NCBI GenBank assembly: GCA_963788145.1
Contig: CAWBFQ010000003.1
Coordinates: 744,001 to 808,000, forward strand
Reading direction: 5' to 3'
Source of the DNA: UTCFX2 sp963788145
GTDB lineage: Bacteria > Chloroflexota > Anaerolineae > Anaerolineales > UBA4823
Length of the DNA stretch: 64,000 nt
Shown here one piece after another: positions 56,807 through 64,000 of the stretch. How positions within the stretch are numbered: the first letter of the stretch is position 1; each line of letters starts with the position of its first letter. The notes below the pieces were generated by a model. It was given only the letters and a program-made list of their open reading frames with translations. It searched no databases and was not told the DNA's origin. The position numbers and the translations under genes are program-made.

Positions 56807-59499
56807 CAGGCAGGCACCGCGTTGTTCAAGAGATATTGGACCACATTCCAATAAGATTGATTGGGTTCTTGCACAAATTCCAATACATAAGTCACATCCA
56901 ACGGATATGGACCACGCTCGGCCATCACCGGTTCATCATGATTGGGATATTCTCCAGAATATGCATACAGTTGATCCTTCCATGTTTCCCGGACAGTCAC
57001 GACAGCCCTGGTCGCGGATTGCAGATCAATGGAGCGGAAATTCATATTAATCAGCTGATGTCCGATATATTGGTGAGCCTGCGCCAATCCATTCAATTCG
57101 GCTCTGTAAGACTCCAGTATCGGAGAAAGATCCTCTACATAATAGGCTGGCTCCCAATATATATTCGTAAGGTTGTTTTGGAAAGAACGGACGCCGCTGG
57201 ATAAATCTGAGTAGGATGGATCTTGAATTATGAACCCGTTCATCCATTCTGGTTTTCCTGGAGCGTTGCCATCCTGCAGCATCTGGCGCCATTTCTCATC
57301 CGTTAACCGATCAGCCGCCGGCCAAGGGAATTCATAATAGGTAAATACACCACCTTTTGCCACCTGCAGGATAGGCTGACCATCTACGTCGACCACTGGA
57401 ACGACGGCATAGATTTCATTAATACGCCCGACACCTACCTCTAAGACGACCGGCTCGCTGGATCCGGATGGAGCAGGGTCTGTAGCCACGTCCGCAATCA
57501 CGGCAGCCTGTTGGTCCTCTGCCATATTTACCGGTGTGCCGATTCCTTCCATTTCGACATCCATATCCGCTGAAAGGATAACCAGTTTTTCCAACTCGCC
57601 GCCGTAATATCGAATTCGCTCATATTCTCCATCGCTCAACAACTCGCCGCGCAGTTCCTTTTCTGCCATTACCTGGCACGCGCGCGCCAGATCTTCCAGG
57701 CGCCCCAACCCCTCCCGATCTGGTTCGCTCAGCAGTCCCCTGCTTTCAAGTCCTGTCCGCGTCATCGCAGTCAGGGCAGCCAATCGATTAAAAAATTCCG
57801 GCACCGGCTCAACGTATCCGCGCGGCGGAAGCGGCGGAGGCGGTGGCGGCCCACCCCCCATTTCAGCATAGACCTGCTTGGCGTACAGAATGGTGTCGTG
57901 TTTTAATTCCGCCCAACTACCAAGCGTGGTATTCAATTGTTTATCCAACCAGAGGGGTGAGCGCATGAAATCCGGGTAGCCTTCGCCTGGTTGTTCCAGG
58001 AGCGGATAAAAACTATATAACCAGGCATTATTGAGCGTCTCAGTCCATTCTGGTACAGTCAAACTCGATAGCCACGAACGCACCTTCTCCATTTGAGCCG
58101 GGTAATTCTCAAATTGAGTATCGCCCATCTGATTTAAATATTGATATGCACGCTCCGATCCCATTGCGGCGAACAAATCCAATCCTTTTGGCAGCCCCCT
58201 TCGGTTCTCTCTCGTGCCCACGTTGCGATAAATCAATTGACGAAAAATATATGCATCCGGGACAAACCGTTGCCCCATAAATCGCAATCCTTTAGTTGCA
58301 TCCTCTTCATTGTCTGTGTCTTGGATCACCATCCCTAAAATCTTGGGCGGCGGCAGCGTCTCGATCAGAGAAATCGTTTGATCCAGATAGCTCTCATTCG
58401 TCAGGTCCTGCAGGCCTGGACTGCCCCCATAAACGAAGTTTATCACATCGCCATACTGGATAACCGTCAAATCATCGCTTCTGCCCACGAAGAAAACCGT
58501 CGGAGCGTAGAGATCAGCCCAGGCTTGCAAGGCTGGCTGCCCATTTACCTGAGCGTTCCGCAGAGCATAGACCAGCAAGAGAGCCGATCGTGTTTCTTCG
58601 CGTCCAGTTTCTGGGCTGGCGCCTTTGGCGCGGAAGGTCATGCGACCATACCACATCATGCTCTTGAAATAAGCAGATAAGATTTCGCTGCGGGTGTAAT
58701 GCCCACGCGGAATATACTGAGTGTAGTCTTCGCCGCTTTCCAGACCCGGAAATACAACGGATTGTGATATCCCTGCGGCTGTGTAGATAAGCGAAAGCTC
58801 CTGTTCCACCATATCCCTGACATAATCCGGTACCTGGACATTTGCATCCATCAATTTGCTTGCCACCCCAAAATAAGCAACATTTCGTCTTGCTGGCTCT
58901 TCCCAGGAACTGCCTCTAAGCTGTTGGAAAATCTCATCGCTCTTTGCCAGCATCGCCTGGTTGAGACTTTGTAATACAGCCACAAAATGATTCTCTTCAG
59001 CCACGCGCAAGGTTTTATCAAACATTAAATGATAGGAATGTAACAATGAATCACTTGTGATGAAGATCGGTTCATTCCGGTAGCGAGCCTTCTCATACAA
59101 AGCAAAAAATTCAAGCTCATCCCCCGGGGAAACGACAAATCCATTCGCTCCAAGCTTCTCAATATGTTGAGCAGAGAGGACAAATGGATTGCGAACATTG
59201 CTCAAATCTGGGGTAATTTTTTCTTGTTTGAGCAAGGCAGTCACTTCCCCTGGCGATTCTTCAAATACCGCAAAGAGTGGTCCCTGGCTGAGCGGCACCG
59301 GGGATTTCTCCTCTGTAGCCGTAGGTGGTACTGGCTCCACAGGGGTTTCACTCACAGAAGGTTCAGTCTGCTTGAGCTGAGTCGGTTCTGCTTCTGTGGT
59401 TGCACCTGGCAGGTGATTGATCAAATTGCATGAGACGGATACCCAAACTAAAACCAAAATCAATCGGATCAATGTTATGCCAACTCGATTGTGCCTCAT
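56803..59499 (-). CDS. DUF3160 family lipoprotein
   Basis: The 898-residue protein starts at the ATG 59499 after GGAGG; a longer frame to 59523 lacks that support. It has a signal with a lipobox-like SVSC, a Pro/Thr/Glu-rich linker, and the DUF3160 domain from about residue 85: ITSDSLLHSYHLMFDKTL, QYIPRGHYTRSEILSAYF and a C-terminal VDGQPILQVAKGGVFTYYEF. It has a proline stretch (GGGPPPPPPLPPRG) near 57840. DUF3160 proteins are large surface proteins of unknown function. It is coupled to the CapA-like gene. Confidence 0.82.
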   Translation of the reverse strand: MRHNRVGITLIRLILVLVWVSVSCNLINHLPGATTEAEPTQLKQTEPSVSETPVEPVPPTATEEKSPVPLSQGPLFAVFEESPGEVTALLKQEKITPDLSNVRNPFVLSAQHIEKLGANGFVVSPGDELEFFALYEKARYRNEPIFITSDSLLHSYHLMFDKTLRVAEENHFVAVLQSLNQAMLAKSDEIFQQLRGSSWEEPARRNVAYFGVASKLMDANVQVPDYVRDMVEQELSLIYTAAGISQSVVFPGLESGEDYTQYIPRGHYTRSEILSAYFKSMMWYGRMTFRAKGASPETGREETRSALLLVYALRNAQVNGQPALQAWADLYAPTVFFVGRSDDLTVIQYGDVINFVYGGSPGLQDLTNESYLDQTISLIETLPPPKILGMVIQDTDNEEDATKGLRFMGQRFVPDAYIFRQLIYRNVGTRENRRGLPKGLDLFAAMGSERAYQYLNQMGDTQFENYPAQMEKVRSWLSSLTVPEWTETLNNAWLYSFYPLLEQPGEGYPDFMRSPLWLDKQLNTTLGSWAELKHDTILYAKQVYAEMGGGPPPPPPLPPRGYVEPVPEFFNRLAALTAMTRTGLESRGLLSEPDREGLGRLEDLARACQVMAEKELRGELLSDGEYERIRYYGGELEKLVILSADMDVEMEGIGTPVNMAEDQQAAVIADVATDPAPSGSSEPVVLEVGVGRINEIYAVVPVVDVDGQPILQVAKGGVFTYYEFPWPAADRLTDEKWRQMLQDGNAPGKPEWMNGFIIQDPSYSDLSSGVRSFQNNLTNIYWEPAYYVEDLSPILESYRAELNGLAQAHQYIGHQLINMNFRSIDLQSATRAVVTVRETWKDQLYAYSGEYPNHDEPVMAERGPYPLDVTYVLEFVQEPNQSYWNVVQYLLNNAVPAW

Positions 59500-59590
59500 G
59501 TATGCCTCCAATTTCCCTTGCACCCTATCCCTGAGAACTGATACGTCGCTGTGGTCCGATGTGCAGATCGAACAAACACACAGCTTGTAT

Positions 59591-59596
59591 TATAAT
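59591..59596 (+). promoter_or_regulatory. Possible -10 element upstream of membrane hydrolase gene
   Basis: An exact TATAAT lies 35 bases before the start at 59632. The -35 region has no good match. Confidence 0.3.
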
Positions 59597-59631
59597 CAAC
59601 GGAATTGATTAAAAGATGAAAAGGCTGGAAT

Positions 59632-61767
59632 ATGAGCTGGATTCTTCAAAAGGTGTTCAATCGTCTCTTGCTTGGTGTATGGATTATTTCGCTCTTCCCT
59701 ACATCCGTGGGCGCTGCGCCTCTCTCGAAATCTGCTGAACCAACCCATTTTAAAGCGCAAATTGCCTCAGCGCCAGGTTTTGAACCAGCACAATGTATGT
59801 TTGAAATTCCTGCCGGCGTGGCAGCGGTAAGAAATGTGGATTGTGGATACGTCACCGTTCCAGAGCAATGGGCAAACCCGGATGGCCCCACTATTCGGCT
59901 GGCTATCGCAATTATCCGCAGCAATGCCGCAGATAAACCGTCAGATCCTCTTTTCATGGCGCAGGGTGGTCCAGGTGGATCGACTATTGATGCCTATGCG
60001 CAGATATTGATCTCATCGGAGGATTTCGTTCCCGATCGCGATATCGTCCTCTTCGATCAGCGCGGCACTTTATATTCTATTCCCAATTTATACTGCAATG
60101 AAATCGACCAGCTCATCGCAAACACCATCGAGAAAAACTTGACAGACGCAGAAGAACGCCGTTTATCACTCGAATCCTTGAAAGCCTGTCATCAACGGCT
60201 CGCCGATCAAGAACAAATCCCTTTATCTGCATTTGACAGCCGGGAAAACGCTAGCGATATTGAAGCTATTCGGACAGCTTTGGGGTATGAAATGATCAAT
60301 TTCTATGGCGTATCCTATGGCACGCTGTTGGGATTGCATCTCATGGATTTGTATCCAAATCATCTGCGCAGTGTGATTCTGGATGCAGTGGTCCCACGCC
60401 AGGATAACTTCATCCTCCAGAGCGCCAAGACTATGAATGATTCATTCACAAAGCTTTTCGAGGCTTGCCAGGCAAACGATTACTGCAACCAGGCTTACCC
60501 AGACCTGGAAGTGACTTTCTTTAAAATTGTCGATCAGTTGAATCAAAACCCCGCTCAAATCCGCCTGGTCGATGCTGAGACAGGAGCCGTCTATCCAAAT
60601 GCCGTAATCGACGGAAACGCCTTTATGAACGGCTTATTTCAAATGCTCTATGCCGGCTCAATTATTCCAGCCCTGCCGCGTATGATCTATGATGCCAAAG
60701 ACGGCAATTTTAAATTTTTCGGTCGCATCTATGCCCTGCTGCTGTTCGACCGTTCCATGAGCCTGGGCATGTACTATTCGGTAATTTGCGCTGAAAAAGC
60801 AGACTTCGAGGCATCTGATCAAGATATGACCAATGTACGCGCAGAGATCATCCAGCTAATGAAGTCTGAGCCACAAGATTTGCTGGATGCTTGCAAGTTT
60901 TGGGATGTCCAGATACTCCCAGATCAGGCAAATCGGGCGGTGTTCAGCGATATACCCACTTTGTTGCTATCGGGCGCGTTCGATCCAATCACGCCATCGA
61001 TCAACGCCCAACAAGTAGCCGAAACACTTGATCGGAGCTACCTGTTCACTTTTCCCGCCGGTGGACATGGGCAAGCCTTTGAAGGGCCTTGCGGCAACGG
61101 GATCATCCAATCATTTCTCGACGACCCACTGACGCCTCCAGATGCCGCCTGCCTGCAAGATCAAAATGCTCCCGATTTTTACACCTCCGCTAACACCATC
61201 AATTTTCCAGTTGCGTTGGAGTTGCTCAATCTCGACCCTGCAGCCGGGTTACAATTTCTGATTTTGGTATTTGCACTTCTTTTCCTTCTCACTGCTGTCC
61301 CCATCATCCCCGCTCTATGGGTGATTATTTTTTTACGCCGAAGGAAAGCGAAAGAGAGAAGTATATTCGAGTTCAACCCCGATCAAGACGGTCACAACGT
61401 GGTAACGTTGCCAACACAAACAGACCAATCTACCTCGTTTCTGTCTGTTTTTGCGGGTTGGCTGGCTTTCTTCTCGGGACCGCTATTGGTTATATTCTTA
61501 ACCGCTCTATCTTATATCATCTTTGATATGGCCCTCGCGAATGATAACCGCCTCTTTTACGGGGTTCGCGCATCCGCCCAACCGCTCTTTGTACTCCCCA
61601 TCATCTTCTTGTTGCTGTTCCTGATCATGCTGCTCTCGACGATCATCGCATGGATCAAACGGTATTGGTCAACCTGGACCAGAGTATATTATTCGCTGCT
61701 AACTGTTTCAGCTGCCCTTTGTGTGATCATTCTGGGGTTATGGGGTGTATATTCTGCCATGTTCTGA
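59632..61767 (+). CDS. Membrane-tethered alpha/beta hydrolase (TAP-like peptidase)
   Basis: The 711-residue precursor has a signal peptide (to about residue 29), then an alpha/beta-hydrolase domain with MAQGGPGGS (the oxyanion region of prolyl/tripeptidyl aminopeptidases), DQRGTLYS, the nucleophile in YGVSYGT and a C-terminal LLLSGAFDPITP with a His in GGHGQAFEGPCGNGI. About 160 further residues hold four membrane helices. The enzyme probably cleaves short peptides or esters outside the cell while tethered. The 3' end overlaps the convergent CrtI-like gene by 79 bases. Confidence 0.82.
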   Translation: MSWILQKVFNRLLLGVWIISLFPTSVGAAPLSKSAEPTHFKAQIASAPGFEPAQCMFEIPAGVAAVRNVDCGYVTVPEQWANPDGPTIRLAIAIIRSNAADKPSDPLFMAQGGPGGSTIDAYAQILISSEDFVPDRDIVLFDQRGTLYSIPNLYCNEIDQLIANTIEKNLTDAEERRLSLESLKACHQRLADQEQIPLSAFDSRENASDIEAIRTALGYEMINFYGVSYGTLLGLHLMDLYPNHLRSVILDAVVPRQDNFILQSAKTMNDSFTKLFEACQANDYCNQAYPDLEVTFFKIVDQLNQNPAQIRLVDAETGAVYPNAVIDGNAFMNGLFQMLYAGSIIPALPRMIYDAKDGNFKFFGRIYALLLFDRSMSLGMYYSVICAEKADFEASDQDMTNVRAEIIQLMKSEPQDLLDACKFWDVQILPDQANRAVFSDIPTLLLSGAFDPITPSINAQQVAETLDRSYLFTFPAGGHGQAFEGPCGNGIIQSFLDDPLTPPDAACLQDQNAPDFYTSANTINFPVALELLNLDPAAGLQFLILVFALLFLLTAVPIIPALWVIIFLRRRKAKERSIFEFNPDQDGHNVVTLPTQTDQSTSFLSVFAGWLAFFSGPLLVIFLTALSYIIFDMALANDNRLFYGVRASAQPLFVLPIIFLLLFLIMLLSTIIAWIKRYWSTWTRVYYSLLTVSAALCVIILGLWGVYSAMF

Positions 61768-63242
61768 AATCCTGCTAAGATATCTTGAGCCACCCGCATT
61801 CCACCCAAAGCCACCGCTGCCGTAGATTGCCCCGGAAATATACTGTCGCCGACCATCCATAAATTTGGGCTTAGTCTTGGTCCTCGGCTTTGGAATAAAT
61901 TCACCTGTGGAAATCCCCCGACCCACCCCCTTTCCCTGCGGGTAAATCGGCTAAAAGTGATCGGGGTCCCTGGCAGCAGCAGTTCAGTTGCGTCGGACAA
62001 ACCAGGGATCGCCTCGTCAGCTAATCTCATGATCCGCTCAAGATACATCATTTTAGTGGATTCATAACCAAACCGGTTGTTCTGAAAGAGATCCCACCAC
62101 GGTCCTAAATGAGTATGTGTGCTAATTGTTATTGCCCGCTTCCCAACCGGCGCCCGTCGGATGTCCCAGTCCGGGCTGACAGAGAGAAATATGCTATTAC
62201 CTTCGCCCAGCGGCTCCCTGGCAATCAGTTGTTGATGCAGCGGCATATCCTCTGGCAGCGCTGCTTGATCCACGCCAACATACACCACAAATGCCCCCCA
62301 GCCGCTTTGAGGGGTTTCCGGTAAGTTCCGTAATTTCGCTAGCGCCGAATCGCTAAACAAACGTCGAATATTCCACGGCGTTAAATTCGCAATCACAAGA
62401 TCAGCCGGATAATGTTCTCCCCGACTAGTTTCGACTGCCACAATCCTGTTCTTCTCAACGACCGCTCTGGTCACTTCTTTGCGATAGAGCACTTCACCGC
62501 CATTTGTTCGGACTGACTGCACCAAAGCCTCAGCAATAGCGCCCATCCCACCTTCCAGATGCATCACCCCTCTGCGCGGCAGGTCCAATGCAGATGCGCC
62601 ATACAGCGCATTGGCATATTTGCTCGTCGTTTGGGCTGCAATTAATAATTGCGCATCGACAAATAAGCGCAAGTCTTCGGAAGCGTCTTTCAGGTGAGAT
62701 TGGACCGAACTAAAAGCATCTGCAATCAATCCCGGCTGCATACGTTGTGGGAAATCTACACCTGACCATTCCACACTTTGCTTGATCAACCTGGCAAGGT
62801 CGCTAAGCGATTGAGGCGGCCAACTGGGGTTTTTCAACGCCAGATCCCACAGCAAATCTGCTGTCTTCTCTTGCCAATTCCAGAAATCCAGGCTGGAGGA
62901 GCCAAAGGCATTTTGGTATTCCGAGAACCTTCTCTGATCTGCCCAACGATGGATTGATTTACCATTCGGCAATCGCACCAGCATGCTGGACTCGTCCAAT
63001 CTGCCTGGCCAATGTTTGATCCCAACAGCCTTTGCCAGGCGATCCATTGGTCCGTCTGGATAAAAACCTCCAGCAACAGTTGCCCCAACGTCAAATCGAT
63101 AACCCTGATGGTAGAACGTGCCCGCTGTGCCGCCCGAATAGACATGGGCTTCCAGCACAGTCACATTCAAGCCAGACTTTGCAAGTAAGGCTGCGGCTGT
63201 TAATCCCCCAATTCCAGCGCCAATCACCACAATGTTGTTCAA
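61689..63242 (-). CDS. CrtI/phytoene-desaturase-like FAD oxidoreductase
   Basis: The 517-residue protein has an N-terminal FAD-binding motif VIGAGIGGLTAAALLAKSG and the C-terminal desaturase-type segment GDSIFPGQSTAAVALGGMRVA. This matches the carotenoid desaturase/isomerase group and related NAD(P)/FAD oxidoreductases. The start is placed at a TTG (63242) overlapping the preceding stop codon (TTGA), with GGAGA upstream; a longer frame to 63311 is unlikely. It is the last gene of a three-gene overlapping operon. Its substrate is unknown; a lipid or isoprenoid is possible. Confidence 0.85.
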   Translation of the reverse strand: MNNIVVIGAGIGGLTAAALLAKSGLNVTVLEAHVYSGGTAGTFYHQGYRFDVGATVAGGFYPDGPMDRLAKAVGIKHWPGRLDESSMLVRLPNGKSIHRWADQRRFSEYQNAFGSSSLDFWNWQEKTADLLWDLALKNPSWPPQSLSDLARLIKQSVEWSGVDFPQRMQPGLIADAFSSVQSHLKDASEDLRLFVDAQLLIAAQTTSKYANALYGASALDLPRRGVMHLEGGMGAIAEALVQSVRTNGGEVLYRKEVTRAVVEKNRIVAVETSRGEHYPADLVIANLTPWNIRRLFSDSALAKLRNLPETPQSGWGAFVVYVGVDQAALPEDMPLHQQLIAREPLGEGNSIFLSVSPDWDIRRAPVGKRAITISTHTHLGPWWDLFQNNRFGYESTKMMYLERIMRLADEAIPGLSDATELLLPGTPITFSRFTRRERGWVGGFPQVNLFQSRGPRLSPNLWMVGDSIFPGQSTAAVALGGMRVAQDILAGFQNMAEYTPHNPRMITQRAAETVSSE

Positions 63243-63712
63243 TGCGAATTCTCCAGGTTCCTCCTGGTTACCCAAGAGCGATACCAAAAAAGGAAGGGTA
63301 ATCCGATCCACATCATGCGGGAGATAACCCCTCTAATTAATCCTTGCCCAAGTTCAGCCTTGATCTCGTCAACAATTTCCGTTATACCCTCGTCCTGCCG
63401 GTAAAACTGGTGCTTGTGGGTCCAGCTTTCAAATGGACCGCTCACCTGGGTATCGCTAAATCCCTTAGGAAGATTGACTTCACAATGCCGCGCAACCCAT
63501 CGAACCGGTAAAGGACCTAGCCACATGGTGAAATCTGCGATTGAATTTTCTGACAATGGTTGGACTTGATGAAATTGAACAAAGATCGGCGGCGGTGTTA
63601 ATTTCTTTAGCGCCCTTGCATCCTGGTGAAATCGAACAACATCCATCAACGGTGACTGTACCAAAAAACGATGCTGGAAACGGCGCGAAGAAATTAATGG
63701 CGCGTTCTTCAT
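63239..63712 (-). CDS. SRPBCC (START-like) ligand-binding domain protein
   Basis: The 157-residue product has the SRPBCC pattern: FHQDARALKKLTPPP in the N-terminal helix and strand region, and SGPFESWTHKHQFY followed by TEIVDEIKAELG. The C-terminus has a hydrophobic stretch (IGLPFLFWYRSWV). Such proteins bind hydrophobic ligands. The ATG overlaps the stop of the small membrane protein (ATGA), and its own stop overlaps the CrtI-like start, so all three are coupled. Confidence 0.78.
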   Translation of the reverse strand: MKNAPLISSRRFQHRFLVQSPLMDVVRFHQDARALKKLTPPPIFVQFHQVQPLSENSIADFTMWLGPLPVRWVARHCEVNLPKGFSDTQVSGPFESWTHKHQFYRQDEGITEIVDEIKAELGQGLIRGVISRMMWIGLPFLFWYRSWVTRRNLENSH

Positions 63713-63858
63713 TCGTCACCGGTCGTTCGCTGCGCGATTACCCTGACTTCGCGCGGTCGATCCAGGCGCAGAATATGCATCAATATACCCATCCCACTAA
63801 GCAGGAATACAATCCAGACCAGATAAAGAAACATCATCGAAATAAGATTGGCATACAT
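63709..63858 (-). CDS. Small membrane protein of the CrtI-SRPBCC operon
   Basis: The start at 63858 follows an AAGGAG site and gives 49 residues with one membrane helix (FLYLVWIVFLLSGMGILMHIL) and a positively charged tail. A longer frame to 63900 lacks a ribosome site. The stop codon overlaps the ATG of the SRPBCC gene. It is too short for family assignment, but the promoter, ribosome site and coupling support it as a real gene. Confidence 0.6.
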   Translation of the reverse strand: MYANLISMMFLYLVWIVFLLSGMGILMHILRLDRPREVRVIAQRTTGDE

Positions 63859-63881
63859 GGGACTCTCCTTTATTCGGATCA

Positions 63882-63910
63882 AGGATATCACAAAATACAT
63901 ATATTGTCAA
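63882..63910 (-). promoter_or_regulatory. Sigma70-type promoter of the CrtI-SRPBCC operon
   Basis: On the minus strand a perfect TTGACA (63905-63910) and TATCCT (63882-63887) are separated by 17 bases, 24 bases before the first start codon. The remaining 90 bases to the end of the window show nothing else I can support. Confidence 0.7.
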
Positions 63911-64000
63911 TTTATTGTATAGCTTTTATCTGATTTCGTCTCGAAACATGCCTAAAAAGATCAAGCAGAAAGCGCGGCATTGATCTTGTTAGGTCGGTCT

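Noticed and set aside
1..64000. tRNA, rRNA, CRISPR, insertion sequence or prophage
   Set aside because: I looked for these patterns and found none I could support; a tRNA scan could still find something I overlooked.

Overview
The window looks like a chromosomal segment of an anaerobic or facultative Chloroflexota bacterium, most likely of the Anaerolineae. This is inferred from the gene mix: several lipoproteins with NBR1-type Ig-like domains, a DUF3160 lipoprotein, a selenocysteine formate dehydrogenase with NuoE/NuoF-like subunits, anaerobic glycerol-3-phosphate dehydrogenase (GlpABC), and lipoprotein signal peptides throughout. GC content is moderate by eye. I saw no rRNA, tRNA, CRISPR array, insertion sequence or prophage.

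Layout. 1-8.3 kb: the 3' part of a dynamin-like GTPase gene; a heterodimeric ABC exporter behind a promoter, a 28-codon leader ORF and a terminator hairpin (an attenuator-type leader); an MFS transporter; a lipoprotein; and a polyphosphate kinase 2 gene on the other strand. 8.5-14.9 kb: a formate dehydrogenase operon (fdhD, a cysteine-free ferredoxin-like subunit, NuoE-like, NuoF-like, fdhA). The fdhA gene reads through an in-frame UGA followed by a SECIS-like hairpin. 14.9-19.3 kb: four more NBR1-Ig lipoproteins and an esterase. 19.4-27.7 kb: glycerol catabolism (glpK, a glpA-glpB fusion, glpC) and a penicillin-acylase-family hydrolase. 27.8-35.2 kb: prs, an MFS drug transporter, a GH1 glycosidase, a membrane-anchored subtilase and a DegV protein. 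35.2-37.8 kb (minus strand): HIT protein, thiolase and 3-hydroxybutyryl-CoA dehydrogenase. 38-40.5 kb: xseA, a small membrane protein, xseB and a DUF212 membrane protein. 40.5-43 kb (minus): SH3-repeat protein and murJ. 43.1-44.1 kb: alkylation repair (ATL plus 3-methyladenine glycosylase I). 44.4-49.8 kb: a translationally coupled cassette of a transglutaminase-like protein, a double kinase-like protein and a coiled-coil/TPR-like membrane protein. 49.8-52 kb (minus): histidine kinase and response regulator. 52.1-59.5 kb: M20 peptidase, PCu(A)C copper chaperone, a PP-loop ATPase, a CapA-like lipoprotein and a DUF3160 lipoprotein. 59.6-63.9 kb: a membrane-tethered alpha/beta hydrolase facing a three-gene overlapping operon (small membrane protein, SRPBCC protein, CrtI-like FAD oxidoreductase).

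How the genes work together. The formate module would couple formate/CO2 to NAD(H). GlpK-GlpABC feeds glycerol into lower glycolysis using a membrane electron acceptor. Thiolase plus 3-hydroxybutyryl-CoA dehydrogenase form the acetoacetyl-CoA arm of butyrate or hydroxybutyrate metabolism. The many lipoproteins and surface hydrolases fit a fermenter that processes polymers outside the cell.

A caution on quality: at least twelve otherwise intact genes, including the likely essential prs and murJ, are split by single-base indels, about one per 4-5 kb. I interpret these mainly as sequence errors and give each such gene as one span with the frameshift location noted. The fdhA UGA is a different case and is interpreted as selenocysteine.
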